Source: CAITJF01 sp032654645
GTDB lineage: Bacteria > Pseudomonadota > Gammaproteobacteria > Burkholderiales > Gallionellaceae
DNA length: 64,000 nucleotides
Direction: 5' to 3'
NCBI GenBank assembly: GCA_032654645.1
Contig: JAULAW010000001.1
Location: 1-64,000 of the forward strand
Below, piece after piece: positions 25,906 through 35,761 of the stretch. Position 1 is the first letter of the stretch; the number at the start of each line of letters is the position of its first letter. Below the pieces are notes generated by a model. It had not been told where the DNA came from. It did not search any database and worked only from the letters and a program-made list of their open reading frames with translations. The translations under genes were made by a program, and so were the position numbers.

Positions 25906-26526
25906 ATGCGTACCTTATGGATAATTTTGCTGACCTTGCTGTTGAGCGGCTGCGGATACAACACATTTCAAACTACTGATGAGCAGATCAAGGCGAGTTG
26001 GGCGGAGGTGCTGAACCAGTACCAGCGCCGTGCCGACTTGATCCCCAATCTGGTGAACACCGTCAAAGGCTACGCCGCGCAGGAGCAAACCGTGCTGCTG
26101 GGCGTGACCGAAGCGCGCGCCAGGGTAGGCAGCATCCAGGCAACGCCCGCGCTGATCAACGACGCACAGGCTTTCGCCAAATTCCAGTCCGCGCAGGGCG
26201 AGCTGACTTCGGCTTTGAGCCGATTGCTGGTGGTATCGGAGAATTATCCGCAACTAAAATCCGATGCGAATTTCCGCGACCTGCAAGCGCAACTGGAAGG
26301 CACGGAAAACCGCATCACCGTGGCGCGCAACCGCTACATCAAGGCGGTGCAGGAATACAACATCGCCGTGCGTTCTTTCCCGAGCAACCTGACCGCGATG
26401 CTGTTCGGCTACAGTGTGAAGCCATCGTTTACGGTTGAGAACGAGAAGGAAATCTCTCGGCCGCCGACGGTGGATTTTGCTGCGCCAAAACCCGCCACAC
26501 CTAACGCTGCCACACCGGCAAAGTAA
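25906..26526 (+). CDS. lemA: LemA family lipoprotein
   Basis: 206 residues from the ATG at 25906 behind GGAGGG. Signal peptide with lipobox LLLSGC, then the LemA helical domain (LIPNLVNTVKGYAAQEQ, ARNRYIKAVQEYN). Role in the envelope is not settled. Forms an operon with the TPM-domain gene 1 bp downstream. Confidence 0.92.
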   Translation: MRTLWIILLTLLLSGCGYNTFQTTDEQIKASWAEVLNQYQRRADLIPNLVNTVKGYAAQEQTVLLGVTEARARVGSIQATPALINDAQAFAKFQSAQGELTSALSRLLVVSENYPQLKSDANFRDLQAQLEGTENRITVARNRYIKAVQEYNIAVRSFPSNLTAMLFGYSVKPSFTVENEKEISRPPTVDFAAPKPATPNAATPAK

Positions 26527-26527
26527 A

Positions 26528-27367
26528 ATGAAAAAAATAAGGGCGCGAGTTGTTCTGCTTGCGCTGCTGCTAATTGGAGCGGCGCAAGCCGAAGTGGCCG
26601 TGCCGCCGCTCGCGCATCGCATCACCGACCTCACCGCTACATTGGATGCACAACAGACCCAAACGCTGGAGTCCCGTCTCGCCGCATTTGAGGCAAAGAA
26701 GGGTGCGCAGCTTGCGGTGTTGATCGTGCCGACCACGCAACCAGAAGCCATTGAGCAATTTGGCATCCGCGTCGTCGAGGCGTGGAAGTTGGGGCGCAAG
26801 GGTGTGGACGATGGCGCGCTGCTGCTCGTCGCCAAGGATGACCGCACCTTGCGCATCGAGGTGGGTTATGGTCTGGAAGGTGTTCTGAATGATGCCACGG
26901 CGAAACGCATTGTGGATGAGGTCATCGTGCCGCGTTTCAAACGTGGCGAGTTTTTTTCAGGTATCGAGTCCGGCACAACGGCGATGATAAAAGTGATTGA
27001 TGGCGAACCCTTGCCGCCGCCACGGCGTGCTGCGGCAAGCGGAAAATATGATATCGAGTCGCTACTGTTTATTGCATTCGGGCTGGTTGTTGTTGTGGGC
27101 AGCATGTTGCGCGCGATGCTCGGGCGTTTCCCCGCCGCCATGCTGATGGGTGGGGCGCTGGGCGCGCTGGCTTGGCTGACGGTCGCGCCGATGCTGATTG
27201 CGCTGCTGGTTGGATTGATGGCGTTCGTATTTGTGCTGCTGGGTGGCGCGGGGCGTGGCTTCGGCGGTTATGGCGGCGGTGGGTTGGGTGGTGGCTACGG
27301 AGGAGGAGGGGGATTTAGCGGCGGGGGTGGCGGGTTTGGTGGGGGCGGGGCTTCGGGGCGGTGGTGA
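26528..27367 (+). CDS. TPM-domain (YgcG-type) membrane protein
   Basis: 279 residues: signal peptide, periplasmic TPM domain (about 25-150, with VEAWKLGRKGVDDGALLLVA and RIEVGYGLEGVLND), two to three membrane helices (about 180-240) and a glycine-rich tail. The LemA-YgcG pair is conserved in bacteria; function unclear. Confidence 0.88.
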   Translation: MKKIRARVVLLALLLIGAAQAEVAVPPLAHRITDLTATLDAQQTQTLESRLAAFEAKKGAQLAVLIVPTTQPEAIEQFGIRVVEAWKLGRKGVDDGALLLVAKDDRTLRIEVGYGLEGVLNDATAKRIVDEVIVPRFKRGEFFSGIESGTTAMIKVIDGEPLPPPRRAAASGKYDIESLLFIAFGLVVVVGSMLRAMLGRFPAAMLMGGALGALAWLTVAPMLIALLVGLMAFVFVLLGGAGRGFGGYGGGGLGGGYGGGGGFSGGGGGFGGGGASGRW

Positions 27368-27368
27368 C

Positions 27369-27866
27369 ATGAACTTGAAACGCATCATGCGACATTTATC
27401 AAACGGACGTGCCGCAGTGCGGCGCGCTTTTCCGTCGCACACGCTGGATGCGATCGAGTGCACGATCCGCGAAACCGAGGCAAAACACAATGGACAAATT
27501 CGTTTCGCGGTGGAGGCCGCACTGGAATTGGCGCCGCTGCTGGCGGGTCAGACGGCGCAGCAACGCGCCCTTGAAGTGTTTTCCAAATTGCGCGTGTGGG
27601 ATACCGAACACAACAATGGTGTGCTGATTTATTTGTTGCTGGCGGATCGGGATGTCGAGATCGTCGCCGATCGCGGCATACACGCCAAGTTGGGCCAGGA
27701 ATCGTGGGAAGCGGTTTGCCGCGAGATGGAAGCGGCGTTCCGTGCAGGGCATTTTGAAACGGGCGTGCTTGTCGGCATTCACGCTGTGGGCGCCCACCTG
27801 TCACGCCATTTTCCGCCGCGCAGCGGCAAACCCAATGAAATGCCGGATAATCCGGTGGTGCTATAG
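27369..27866 (+). CDS. second TPM-domain protein
   Basis: 165 residues from the ATG at 27369, one base after the previous stop. TPM-like core (ALEVFSKLRVWDTEHNNGVLIYLLLADRDVEIVADRGI). No signal peptide or membrane helix. It completes the lemA operon. Confidence 0.82.
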   Translation: MNLKRIMRHLSNGRAAVRRAFPSHTLDAIECTIRETEAKHNGQIRFAVEAALELAPLLAGQTAQQRALEVFSKLRVWDTEHNNGVLIYLLLADRDVEIVADRGIHAKLGQESWEAVCREMEAAFRAGHFETGVLVGIHAVGAHLSRHFPPRSGKPNEMPDNPVVL

Positions 27867-27881
27867 TAAAAGGAGGGGTGT

Positions 27882-28781
27882 ATGCACATTCTTATCACTG
27901 GCGGTACCGGGCTGATCGGTAAACAGCTTTGCAAGGCATTGTTGGCGGAAGGGCATGAGTTGACGGTGTTCAGCCGCAATCCGGCATCTGTTCCGGTTAA
28001 ATGCGGCGCGGGGGTTCACGCGATGGCCACGCTTGGCGAGTGGCATTCCGGACAAACGTTCGATGCGGTCATCAATCTGGCAGGGGAACCGATTGTGGAT
28101 GCACGCTGGACGGCTCGGCGCAAGCAGATTTTGTGGGATAGTCGCGTCACCCTCACCGGGGAGCTGGTGAAGCATATCGCCGCTGCCGGGCGCAAGCCGA
28201 CAGTTTTGTTAAGCGGATCGGCGGTAGGTTATTATGGTAATCGAGGCGATACCGCGCAGTATGAGGCAGACAATGCCGGAGAAGATTTTGCCGCACAGAT
28301 GTGCAAAGCGTGGGAAGACGCGGCATGTGGCGCGGAGCAGGTTGGGGTGCGGGTGTGCCTGTTGCGCACCGGTTTGATATTAAGCAACAGCGGTGGTTTG
28401 CTGGGGCGCATGCTGCCGCCGTTCAAACTCGGTTTGGGCGCACGCCTGGGTGACGGAAAACAGTGGATGACCTGGGTGCACATCGACGATTATGTGGCGA
28501 TGGTGCTCAAATTGTTGCACGATGCCCAAGCCAGCGGGCCATATAACATGACCGCGCCGCAACCGGTCACTAATGCGGAATTCACTGCCACCTTGGCAAA
28601 AACGCTGCATCGCCCCGCACTATTTGTGGCGCCCGCTTCGCTGCTGAAACTGGCGATGGGCGAACGCGCCTGCCTGATGCTGGAAGGACAAAAAGTGCTG
28701 CCAGGCAAAATGTCTGCCGCCGGTTATCGCTTTCAGTTCACCAACCTGGCCGACGCACTCCGCAATTTGTTTTGCAAGTAG
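27882..28781 (+). CDS. TIGR01777 family epimerase-like protein
   Basis: 299 residues of the atypical SDR11 group. NAD(P)-binding GGTGLIG at residues 7-13, INLAGEPI and SGSAVGYYG motifs, and the DUF1731-like C-terminus (LYP region replaced by MLEGQKVLPGKM). Substrate unknown. Confidence 0.9.
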   Translation: MHILITGGTGLIGKQLCKALLAEGHELTVFSRNPASVPVKCGAGVHAMATLGEWHSGQTFDAVINLAGEPIVDARWTARRKQILWDSRVTLTGELVKHIAAAGRKPTVLLSGSAVGYYGNRGDTAQYEADNAGEDFAAQMCKAWEDAACGAEQVGVRVCLLRTGLILSNSGGLLGRMLPPFKLGLGARLGDGKQWMTWVHIDDYVAMVLKLLHDAQASGPYNMTAPQPVTNAEFTATLAKTLHRPALFVAPASLLKLAMGERACLMLEGQKVLPGKMSAAGYRFQFTNLADALRNLFCK

Positions 28782-29165
28782 CTTTTAACGTGAAACTCGC
28801 GCAACGAATCGTTTGCTTCCTCTCCATCTGGGAGAGACCGCAGCCGCCAATTTTTCGCCCGAATTGAACCCATGAACCAAAAGCATAGCGAGAACGGGCG
28901 CTGCTGTAGGAGCCCAATTTATTGGGCGATATGATATTGATGATCGCGCAATAAATTGTGCTCCTACATACGACCGTATTCACAGAGCACCAAGTTTCAT
29001 GGGTAGGGTTGGAGTGATAACCATACCGCCATTCGTATCCATGCCTTGCTTACCATTATTGAAGTGCGGATAATGGCAATCCTCGGGGATAAAGGCAGCC
29101 TCCCCGCTTCAAGACGATCCTTCGTCCAAGGCCTGCTCTGAAATTGGAGATTCCAAGGAGGAGCC
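28782..29165. repeat. gene-free spacer with GTAGGAGC palindromic repeat
   Basis: The only structured part is TGTAGGAGCCCAATTTATTG ... CAATAAATTGTGCTCCTACA (28905-28968), an extended inverted repeat of a type common between genes in this group. GGAGG for chrA ends the spacer. No gene seen. Confidence 0.75.
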
Positions 29166-30524
29166 ATGGACGCATCGCAGCAGCAAATTTCCGGCAATAC
29201 GCAACCCCCTGAACCGGTAACGCTGGCTCAGGCTTTCTGGTATTGGCTGAAACTGGGCTTCATCAGTTTCGGCGGGCCGGCAGGGCAAATCGCCATCATG
29301 TATCAGGATTTGGTCGAGCGTAAGCGCTGGATCTCGGAACAGCGTTTTTTACACGCCCTCGACTATTGCATGGTGCTTCCAGGCCCGGAAGCGCAACAGC
29401 TCGCCACCTATATCGGCTGGCTGATGCACCGCACCTGGGGCGGCATCATCGCCGGGGCATTGTTCGTATTGCCCTCTCTGTTCATCCTGATAGCGTTGTC
29501 GTGGGTCTATATCGCCTTTGGTGATGTGCCGCTGGTGGCCGGATTGTTTTATGGCATCAAACCGGCGGTGACCGCCATCGTGGTGCAGGCGGCTCACCGC
29601 ATCGGCTCACGGGCGCTCAAGAACAACTTGCTATGGGCGATTGCGGCCTCTGCTTTTGTGGCGATTTTCGCGCTGAACGTGCCGTTCCCGGCCATCGTCG
29701 CCGGTGCGGCTTTGATCGGCTACGTGGGTGGGCGCATCGTCCCGGACAGGTTCGAGGCCGGTGGCGGGCACGGAAAAACTCAAAAATCCTTTGGCCCGGC
29801 GCTGATAGACGACCACACGCCGACACCGGAACATGCGCGCTTTCACTGGCCAGGGCTGATGCGTGTTGTCATCGTGGGCGGCCTGTTGTGGCTGCTTCCG
29901 ATGGCATTGTTGGCGGGAAACTACGGATGGAACCATACGCTAACACAGATGGGCTGGTTCTTCACCAAGGCCGCGCTGTTGACCTTCGGCGGAGCCTATG
30001 CGGTGTTGCCTTATGTCTATCAGGGCGCGGTCGGGCACTACGGCTGGCTCACGCCGACACAGATGATCGATGGCTTGGCACTCGGTGAAACTACGCCGGG
30101 GCCACTCATTATGGTGGTGGCCTTCGTCGGGTTCGTCGGCGGGTATGTGAAAGCGTTGTTCGGGCCGGACATGCTGTTCCTCGCCGGGGCGGTGGCTGCG
30201 ATATTGGTGACATGGTTCACCTTCCTGCCGTCTTTCATCTTCATTCTTGCGGGTGGCCCGCTGGTGGAGTCCACTCACGGTAAGCTCAAGTTCACCGCGC
30301 CACTGACTGCGATCACGGCGGCAGTAGTGGGCGTCATCCTGAATCTGGCCATGTTTTTCGGCTATCACGTGCTTTGGCCGAAAGGCTTTTCCGGCACGTT
30401 CGATTGGGTGTCAGCGTCGATTGCGCTGGCGGCGGCCATCGCGCTGTTCCGCTTCAAACGCAACGTCATCGAGGTCATCGCGGCCTGCGCCGTGATTGGA
30501 CTCGTTATAAAAACCATTCTGTGA
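29166..30524 (+). CDS. chrA: chromate transporter
   Basis: 452 residues with two CHR domains and about ten membrane helices. The characteristic FWYWLKLGFISFGGPAGQ, the LPGPEAQQLATYIGW segment in the first half and its counterpart FTKAALLTFGGAYAVLPY/LGETTPGPL in the second half are present. ChrA pumps chromate out, driven by the proton gradient. AAGGAGG precedes the ATG. A chrB start follows. Confidence 0.93.
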   Translation: MDASQQQISGNTQPPEPVTLAQAFWYWLKLGFISFGGPAGQIAIMYQDLVERKRWISEQRFLHALDYCMVLPGPEAQQLATYIGWLMHRTWGGIIAGALFVLPSLFILIALSWVYIAFGDVPLVAGLFYGIKPAVTAIVVQAAHRIGSRALKNNLLWAIAASAFVAIFALNVPFPAIVAGAALIGYVGGRIVPDRFEAGGGHGKTQKSFGPALIDDHTPTPEHARFHWPGLMRVVIVGGLLWLLPMALLAGNYGWNHTLTQMGWFFTKAALLTFGGAYAVLPYVYQGAVGHYGWLTPTQMIDGLALGETTPGPLIMVVAFVGFVGGYVKALFGPDMLFLAGAVAAILVTWFTFLPSFIFILAGGPLVESTHGKLKFTAPLTAITAAVVGVILNLAMFFGYHVLWPKGFSGTFDWVSASIALAAAIALFRFKRNVIEVIAACAVIGLVIKTIL

Positions 30525-30533
30525 GGTGAAGCC

Positions 30534-30743
30534 ATGAAATGGATTACCCGTGAACGCCCCAAAATCGACCGCATCGCCTGCCCGTGGCTGGTGACGCGGT
30601 TCGTGGATGAATCCCCCGAATTTCTCTACACTCCTGCAAATTACTCTTTCAAGCTCATCAAGCGAATTTTCTCAACGCAATACAGGCTACAGCATAGATC
30701 AAAACCGCTAGAAAAATCACCGCAGCAAAACCCAGATGAATAG
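30534..30743 (+). pseudogene. chrB: truncated chrB (chromate resistance protein C-terminal domain)
   Basis: The first 36 codons (MKWITRERPKIDRIACPWLV...) match the ChrB C-terminal-domain family that normally follows chrA. From about 30641 the DNA is the 3' end of the opposite-strand gene, so only a stub remains and the frame closes at 30743. Confidence 0.82.
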
Positions 30744-33072
30744 CCAGCAGGGTTGCAAGGACGGCACCCACCACCGAGGCGAAACCGTTGATCGCCCACG
30801 CCCAGGGAATAGCCTCCTCGGCAGTGCTTGCCAGCCGCATCATGCCGGTGGGGAAGGGCACTCCCATGCACATCGCCAGCGGCGCGATCAGCGCCACGGA
30901 GATGATTATCTTGGCCGCATCGGGCAAATGGGTCAGTGCCTGGAATATGTGCGGCAGGATGGCAAGGTAGAGCAGAGATATTGCACCCAGCGCGATCACC
31001 GCAATGATGACTTTGTTTGCAACTTGCCAGCGCGCGATTTGCCAATTCCCGGCAAGCCAACTTCCCGCAGCGGCGAACATCAGGAATGCGCACAGCACGA
31101 CCGCCACGGCGTACAGCGGATGGGCCAGGAACAGCACAAATTTCTGGATGAAAGCGATTTCCATGAACATGAAGGCAAGGCCGATGGCGAAAAAATACAG
31201 CGCCACCGGCGCGACGGGCATGGTGCGCCGGCAACGCGACAAGGCCAGCGGCGCCAGGATCAGCAGCACACTTGCCACAAACGCCTGCACCAGCGTCGCC
31301 ACCAGCAGCGGGTAGCCCCAGTCGAGCAGCGGCATGCCGCCCTGTTCGCGCAGCGCGAATAATTCTGCGGCTGCATTCCATTTGAAGAAACGGAAAAAAT
31401 GCGGCCGGTCATCGGTTGCAGGTTCGATATAAAATTTGTACTGGTCGATAAAATCCTGCCGCTGCGGCCCCAGCAGTGCAACGGCTCCCTCGAAGAAATA
31501 GGGCTGCGCCAGCAGGTTGTAGCGGTTCGCCTCGTCGGCGCCCATTCCGGGGTAATAACCCAGATCGAAAGCGCGCGTGCGGCTGAATTCCTTGATCGCC
31601 GCGATTTCGCTTGCAGTGAAAGAGCTGTTTTTCACCAGCAGCGTGACGGTCTTCCAGCCGCGTATCATCGCCAGCCTTGATGAAGGATTGGGCACGCCGC
31701 TCTGTTCCAGCGCGGCCACTGCCGTGGCAAACAGTTTCAGTGTATCGCGCGGCGGCAGCGTGAGCCAGCGGGTGACGGCCAGCATGCCGCCCGGCGTGAG
31801 GCGGCTCAGATAGGCTTGCAGCGCCTCCACCGTGTAGAGATAGTTTTCGCTCAGGCCATACAGCCCCGCCGAGGCGGTGCCGAATGAATCCAGCAGCGCC
31901 ACCTGGATCAGGTCATAGCGCTGAGGGCCAGTATTGACGAAGCCGCGCGCCTCGGCTTCATACACATGTACACCGGGCCGGGCGTAAAGGTTGCCCGCAT
32001 AGTCATTGAAACGTTGTCGCACCAGACCGGTGACGTTGCTATCTAGCTCCACCGCATCTATTGCAGTGCTGCCGTGGAAAAGTGCCTGCAGCACGTCGCT
32101 GCCTGCTCCGGCGCCCAGCACCAGCACGCGAGGCTTAATTTCATGAGTGGCGAGCACATGATAGGGCAGGGCAGAGGTGAGATGGCCGAGATAGGCCAGC
32201 GGTTCGAGATTGCCATCAAACTTTGTCAGCGCCGACGGGCCGTCGCCATCCACGAACACGCCCAACTGCGACGGCGGTTCGCTCGTGGCGTTGAGGCTCA
32301 TCCCCGGCGCATGGCGCAATGGCACGCGGGTGTTTTCCACCACCGCGATCTGCCCCAATGGGCTGGTGCGCTCCTCGACCACTCGCGCCCCGGCGATATT
32401 CAATGCCTGGCTCAAATCCTTGTAGGCAGAGGGATGCACTGGCAGGCCGGGCAACGTCACAACTGCCAGCACAGCCAGCCCGATGAATAACCCCATCAGC
32501 CATTTCGGCCGCAATTTCAGTTCGACGACGGCGATGGCGGCAGCCAGCAAGGCCAATGTCGTGAGGGCGCTCAGCACTTGGTGGGGCGGCACCAGGAATA
32601 GCACAACTATGACGCCCAGGCTGCCCGCCCCCGCGCCGAGGATGTCGCAGGCATAGATGCGTGATGCCTGTTTGCCGAAGTGCGACATGACCAGGCCGAT
32701 GCCCAGCCCCCCGCAAAAGAACGGCAGCATCATCAGCAGATAAACGGTGAGCAGTTTGAAAGGCTGGGTCTGGTCCCACAGCAGTTCGAGCGGATTGAAT
32801 GGAACATGTTGCGCCAGCAAAAATGATACGGGCATCAAAATAGCCAATGTCGCTGCGGCCATGACATACACCGCGCCAAAATGCGGGGCAAGTTTTTCCT
32901 TCAGCAGGGTCAGCACCGTGCCGCTCGCACCGTAGCCCAGCATCGCCGCACTGATGATCATGTAGGCGAAGTGATGCCACAGCACAATGCTGAACAAGCG
33001 CGTCAGCAGCACCTCGTAGGCCAGCACGCAGGCGGAGAGCAGGCCGATGGCAACGAATGGCGGGCGGGACAT
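30658..33072 (-). CDS. membrane protein with spermidine-synthase-like domain
   Basis: 804 residues. About six N-terminal membrane helices (to about residue 220), a soluble domain with a SAM/spermidine-synthase fold (VLVLGAGAGSDVLQALF, then AVELD), then about six more helices from residue 590. These large proteins are usually annotated as fused MFS/spermidine synthase; neither substrate is known. The 3' end abuts the chrB break. Confidence 0.85.
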   Translation of the reverse strand: MSRPPFVAIGLLSACVLAYEVLLTRLFSIVLWHHFAYMIISAAMLGYGASGTVLTLLKEKLAPHFGAVYVMAAATLAILMPVSFLLAQHVPFNPLELLWDQTQPFKLLTVYLLMMLPFFCGGLGIGLVMSHFGKQASRIYACDILGAGAGSLGVIVVLFLVPPHQVLSALTTLALLAAAIAVVELKLRPKWLMGLFIGLAVLAVVTLPGLPVHPSAYKDLSQALNIAGARVVEERTSPLGQIAVVENTRVPLRHAPGMSLNATSEPPSQLGVFVDGDGPSALTKFDGNLEPLAYLGHLTSALPYHVLATHEIKPRVLVLGAGAGSDVLQALFHGSTAIDAVELDSNVTGLVRQRFNDYAGNLYARPGVHVYEAEARGFVNTGPQRYDLIQVALLDSFGTASAGLYGLSENYLYTVEALQAYLSRLTPGGMLAVTRWLTLPPRDTLKLFATAVAALEQSGVPNPSSRLAMIRGWKTVTLLVKNSSFTASEIAAIKEFSRTRAFDLGYYPGMGADEANRYNLLAQPYFFEGAVALLGPQRQDFIDQYKFYIEPATDDRPHFFRFFKWNAAAELFALREQGGMPLLDWGYPLLVATLVQAFVASVLLILAPLALSRCRRTMPVAPVALYFFAIGLAFMFMEIAFIQKFVLFLAHPLYAVAVVLCAFLMFAAAGSWLAGNWQIARWQVANKVIIAVIALGAISLLYLAILPHIFQALTHLPDAAKIIISVALIAPLAMCMGVPFPTGMMRLASTAEEAIPWAWAINGFASVVGAVLATLLAIHLGFAAVIFLAVLIYAVACIALRKFA

Positions 33073-33106
33073 AATTCCATTTCCCGATCAATAGTGAAAT
33101 ATTGGC

Positions 33107-33153
33107 AGGGTGCATTCCTCGCACCATTGCTATTGGTGCATGGAATGCACCCT
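33107..33153. repeat. AGGGTGCATTCC palindromic repeat
   Basis: AGGGTGCATTCC...GCACCA...TGGTGC...GGAATGCACCCT, nested perfect arms, in the spacer between the pcm-like gene and the 804-residue gene. Confidence 0.8.
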
Positions 33154-33189
33154 ACACGGTTATTGTTTTTTGTAAGAAAAATATAATAA

Positions 33190-33915
33190 CTAATGCCCGC
33201 CGGTAAGCGGGACAAACCGCACCGGCAGAATCTGGCGGTTGATTACCGAGCCATCCATCTGCTTTTCCACCAGCATCAGATACTGGGTCATGAATTGCGT
33301 ACCGAGCGGAATCACCATGCGGCCTCCCGGCTTGAGCTGTTTGATAAGAGGCGGCGGCACATGGCTTGCGGCAGCGGTCACCATGATCGCGTCGAACGGC
33401 GCCGCATCCGGCCAGCCATAGTAGCCGTCGCCCACCCTGGTTTCCACATTGCGGTAACCGAGAGCTTTCAGCAGGCTGCCTGCCTGATTTCCCAGCGGTT
33501 CGATGATTTCGATGCTGTAAACCGAGCTGCCCAATTCCGCCAGAACTGCCGCCTGGTAGCCGGAGCCGGTGCCGATCTCAAGCACCTTGTCGCCCGGCTT
33601 GACCCGCATCAGATCGGTCATCAGCGCCACGATGAAAGGCTGTGAAATCGTTTGCCCATGGCCGATCGGAAGAGGGCGGTTGAGATACGCTACCGCAGCC
33701 AGCGCGGCAGGCACGAAACGATGGCGCTCCACCTTTCCCATCGCAGTGATGACAGCAGAGTTGAGCGCGGTGCTGCCGCTGTATGAAGAGCTAGCGGCAG
33801 TATCGGCCAGCACCTCTTCCACCATTTTGCGGCGCTCCACATCGAACCCGCCACCCTGTGACGGCAGTGCGTAACAGAAAATAAGAAATGCGCCCAAGAC
33901 GAATTGGCGTTTCAT
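33190..33915 (-). CDS. pcm: secreted protein-L-isoaspartate O-methyltransferase
   Basis: 241 residues with an N-terminal signal peptide (MKRQFVLGAFLIFCYALPSQG), so probably periplasmic. PCMT motifs: RHRFVP, GHGQTISQPFIVA and VLEIGTGSGYQAAVL (SAM binding). It repairs isoaspartyl residues in aged proteins. SAM supply in the periplasm is an open question for exported members. Confidence 0.9.
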   Translation of the reverse strand: MKRQFVLGAFLIFCYALPSQGGGFDVERRKMVEEVLADTAASSSYSGSTALNSAVITAMGKVERHRFVPAALAAVAYLNRPLPIGHGQTISQPFIVALMTDLMRVKPGDKVLEIGTGSGYQAAVLAELGSSVYSIEIIEPLGNQAGSLLKALGYRNVETRVGDGYYGWPDAAPFDAIMVTAAASHVPPPLIKQLKPGGRMVIPLGTQFMTQYLMLVEKQMDGSVINRQILPVRFVPLTGGH

Positions 33916-34180
33916 GATTTTGTTTTTGAGTCGGCCTCTGGATAGTGGCTAAGGTTGAGTGAAGTTTAGCGCTAACCGGATGAGATTCCTAATCTGAAAC
34001 GCTCAATCTTCAATCCGCCCATGCGGTTTCTGCAAGAATGCCGTATCGCTCAGCATGATGAAAAACTGGTAGCATGAAGCCCGTTCGTTGGAAGACAGTA
34101 ATCGGGGGGAACTCAGCGTCAAGAGCCGATATTCCCGACCCAGCAATTTACCCCAACCCCGCAATTTACAGAGGCCACCC

Positions 34181-35296
34181 ATGAAAATTGGCATTCCAAA
34201 AGAAATCAAGACCAACGAAAACCGCATCTCGCTGGTACCGGCGGGGGCGGAGGCTTTGGTAGCGGCCGGGCACACGGTCATCGTGGAAACGGGAGCCGGG
34301 CTGGGGAGCGGCTTCAGCGACGCGCGATACCTTGCTGCAGGCGCGCAAATCGCAAATGATGCCGATGCGGTCTGGGCGGTAGCCGACCTGATCGTGAAAG
34401 TGAAGGAGCCGATAAACACGGAATGGAAGCGCATCAGGCCTGGCCAGGCCATCTTCACCTACTTCCATTTCGCCGCAGGCGAGAAATTGACCAAGGCGCA
34501 CCTGGCATCCGGTGCGGTTTGCATTGCGTATGAAACGGTCGAACTGCCATCGGGCGAACTGCCGTTGCTGACACCGATGTCGGAAGTGGCCGGGCGCATG
34601 GCGGTGCAGGAAGGCGCCAAGTATCTGGAAAAACTGTATGGCGGTCGCGGCATCTTGCTGAGTGGCGTACCGGGCGTTCCACCCGCCAAAGTGGTGATAC
34701 TCGGCGGCGGCGTAGTCGGCGTCAATGCGGCAAAAATGGCGGCCGGGCTGGGCGCCCATGTCGTCATTCTCGATGTCTCGCTGGAGAGGCTGCGCTATCT
34801 CAGCGATGTGATGCCCGCCAACGTGCAGTTGATATTTTCGGATCGGCACACGCTGCTGAAGCAGATATCCAATGCCGACCTGATCATCGGTGCAGTGCTG
34901 GTGCACGGCGCCATCGCGCCCAAACTGATCCGCCGCGAAGACCTCAGGATCATGCACAAGGGCGCTGTGATTGTGGATGTCTCCATTGATCAGGGCGGTT
35001 GCGTCGAGACCATGCATGCGACCACGCACGAAAGCCCGACGTTCATCGTCGAGGGTGTCATTCACTATGGCGTAACCAACATGCCCGGCGGCGTGCCGGT
35101 CACCTCGACCCTGGCACTGACCAACGCAACCTTGCCTTATGTGCTGAAACTGGCGAACAAGGGTTACCGGCAGGCGCTCAAGGAATCTCCGGCGCTGTTG
35201 AAGGGGCTCAATATCATCGGCGGGAAAATAACGCACAAAAGGGTTGCCGAAGCATTCGGGCTGGAATGCCACCCTGCGGAATCCTTTATCGACTGA
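34181..35296 (+). CDS. ald: alanine dehydrogenase
   Basis: 371 residues from MKIGIPKEIKTNENR at 34181. KVKEP, the catalytic His region (ILFTYFHF-like FTYFHFAA), the NAD-binding GGGVVGVNAAKMA and the DQGGCVET signature are present. It interconverts alanine and pyruvate plus ammonia with NAD. Full length. Confidence 0.96.
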   Translation: MKIGIPKEIKTNENRISLVPAGAEALVAAGHTVIVETGAGLGSGFSDARYLAAGAQIANDADAVWAVADLIVKVKEPINTEWKRIRPGQAIFTYFHFAAGEKLTKAHLASGAVCIAYETVELPSGELPLLTPMSEVAGRMAVQEGAKYLEKLYGGRGILLSGVPGVPPAKVVILGGGVVGVNAAKMAAGLGAHVVILDVSLERLRYLSDVMPANVQLIFSDRHTLLKQISNADLIIGAVLVHGAIAPKLIRREDLRIMHKGAVIVDVSIDQGGCVETMHATTHESPTFIVEGVIHYGVTNMPGGVPVTSTLALTNATLPYVLKLANKGYRQALKESPALLKGLNIIGGKITHKRVAEAFGLECHPAESFID

Positions 35297-35350
35297 TTCC
35301 ACCTGCGTGAATTGCATCTTGCGTAAAATGCCTTGAAAGGGAGATGAACA

Positions 35351-35704
35351 ATGACGGCCATGCAACCGGTTGCTGCCGAGGGACGCAACGAATCAAATAT
35401 ATTTATTATTCGCGGGCAGAAAGTCATGCTCGGCATACACTTGGCAGAGTTGTATGAAGTCGAGTTGCGGGTGCTGGATCTAGCCGTAGAGCGCAACTTT
35501 GAACGTTTCCCGGAAGCCTCCGTGTTCAAGTTGAATCCCGAAGAATTTGCCAACTTGAAATCACAGCTCGCGATTTCAAACCTGGCAACGCCTTACGCCT
35601 TTACCGGGCAGGGGGCGGCCATGCTCTCCAGCATCCTGTTCGATGAACGGGCAATGCACGACAATCAGGAATCTTGCGCACCCGCGTGCAGTTGCCGCAG
35701 ATGA
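35351..35704 (+). pseudogene. ORF6N-domain protein, truncated
   Basis: 117 residues. The ORF6N DNA-binding domain is clear (IFIIRGQKVMLGIHLAELYEV, then RFPEASVFKLN), but the frame leaves the family after MLSSILFDERAMHDN and ends in a cysteine-rich nonsense tail. It is probably a decayed phage-type anti-repressor domain protein. Confidence 0.75.
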
Positions 35705-35761
35705 TCGCATCAATGGGTTGCGTGTATTGAAAATTACGGCATCCGGTTCAACTCAAATTGT

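Noticed and set aside
34166..35365. Reverse frame opposite ald (and 36341-37849 opposite guaB)
   Set aside because: His/Gln/Arg-rich antisense translations of well-recognised enzymes.
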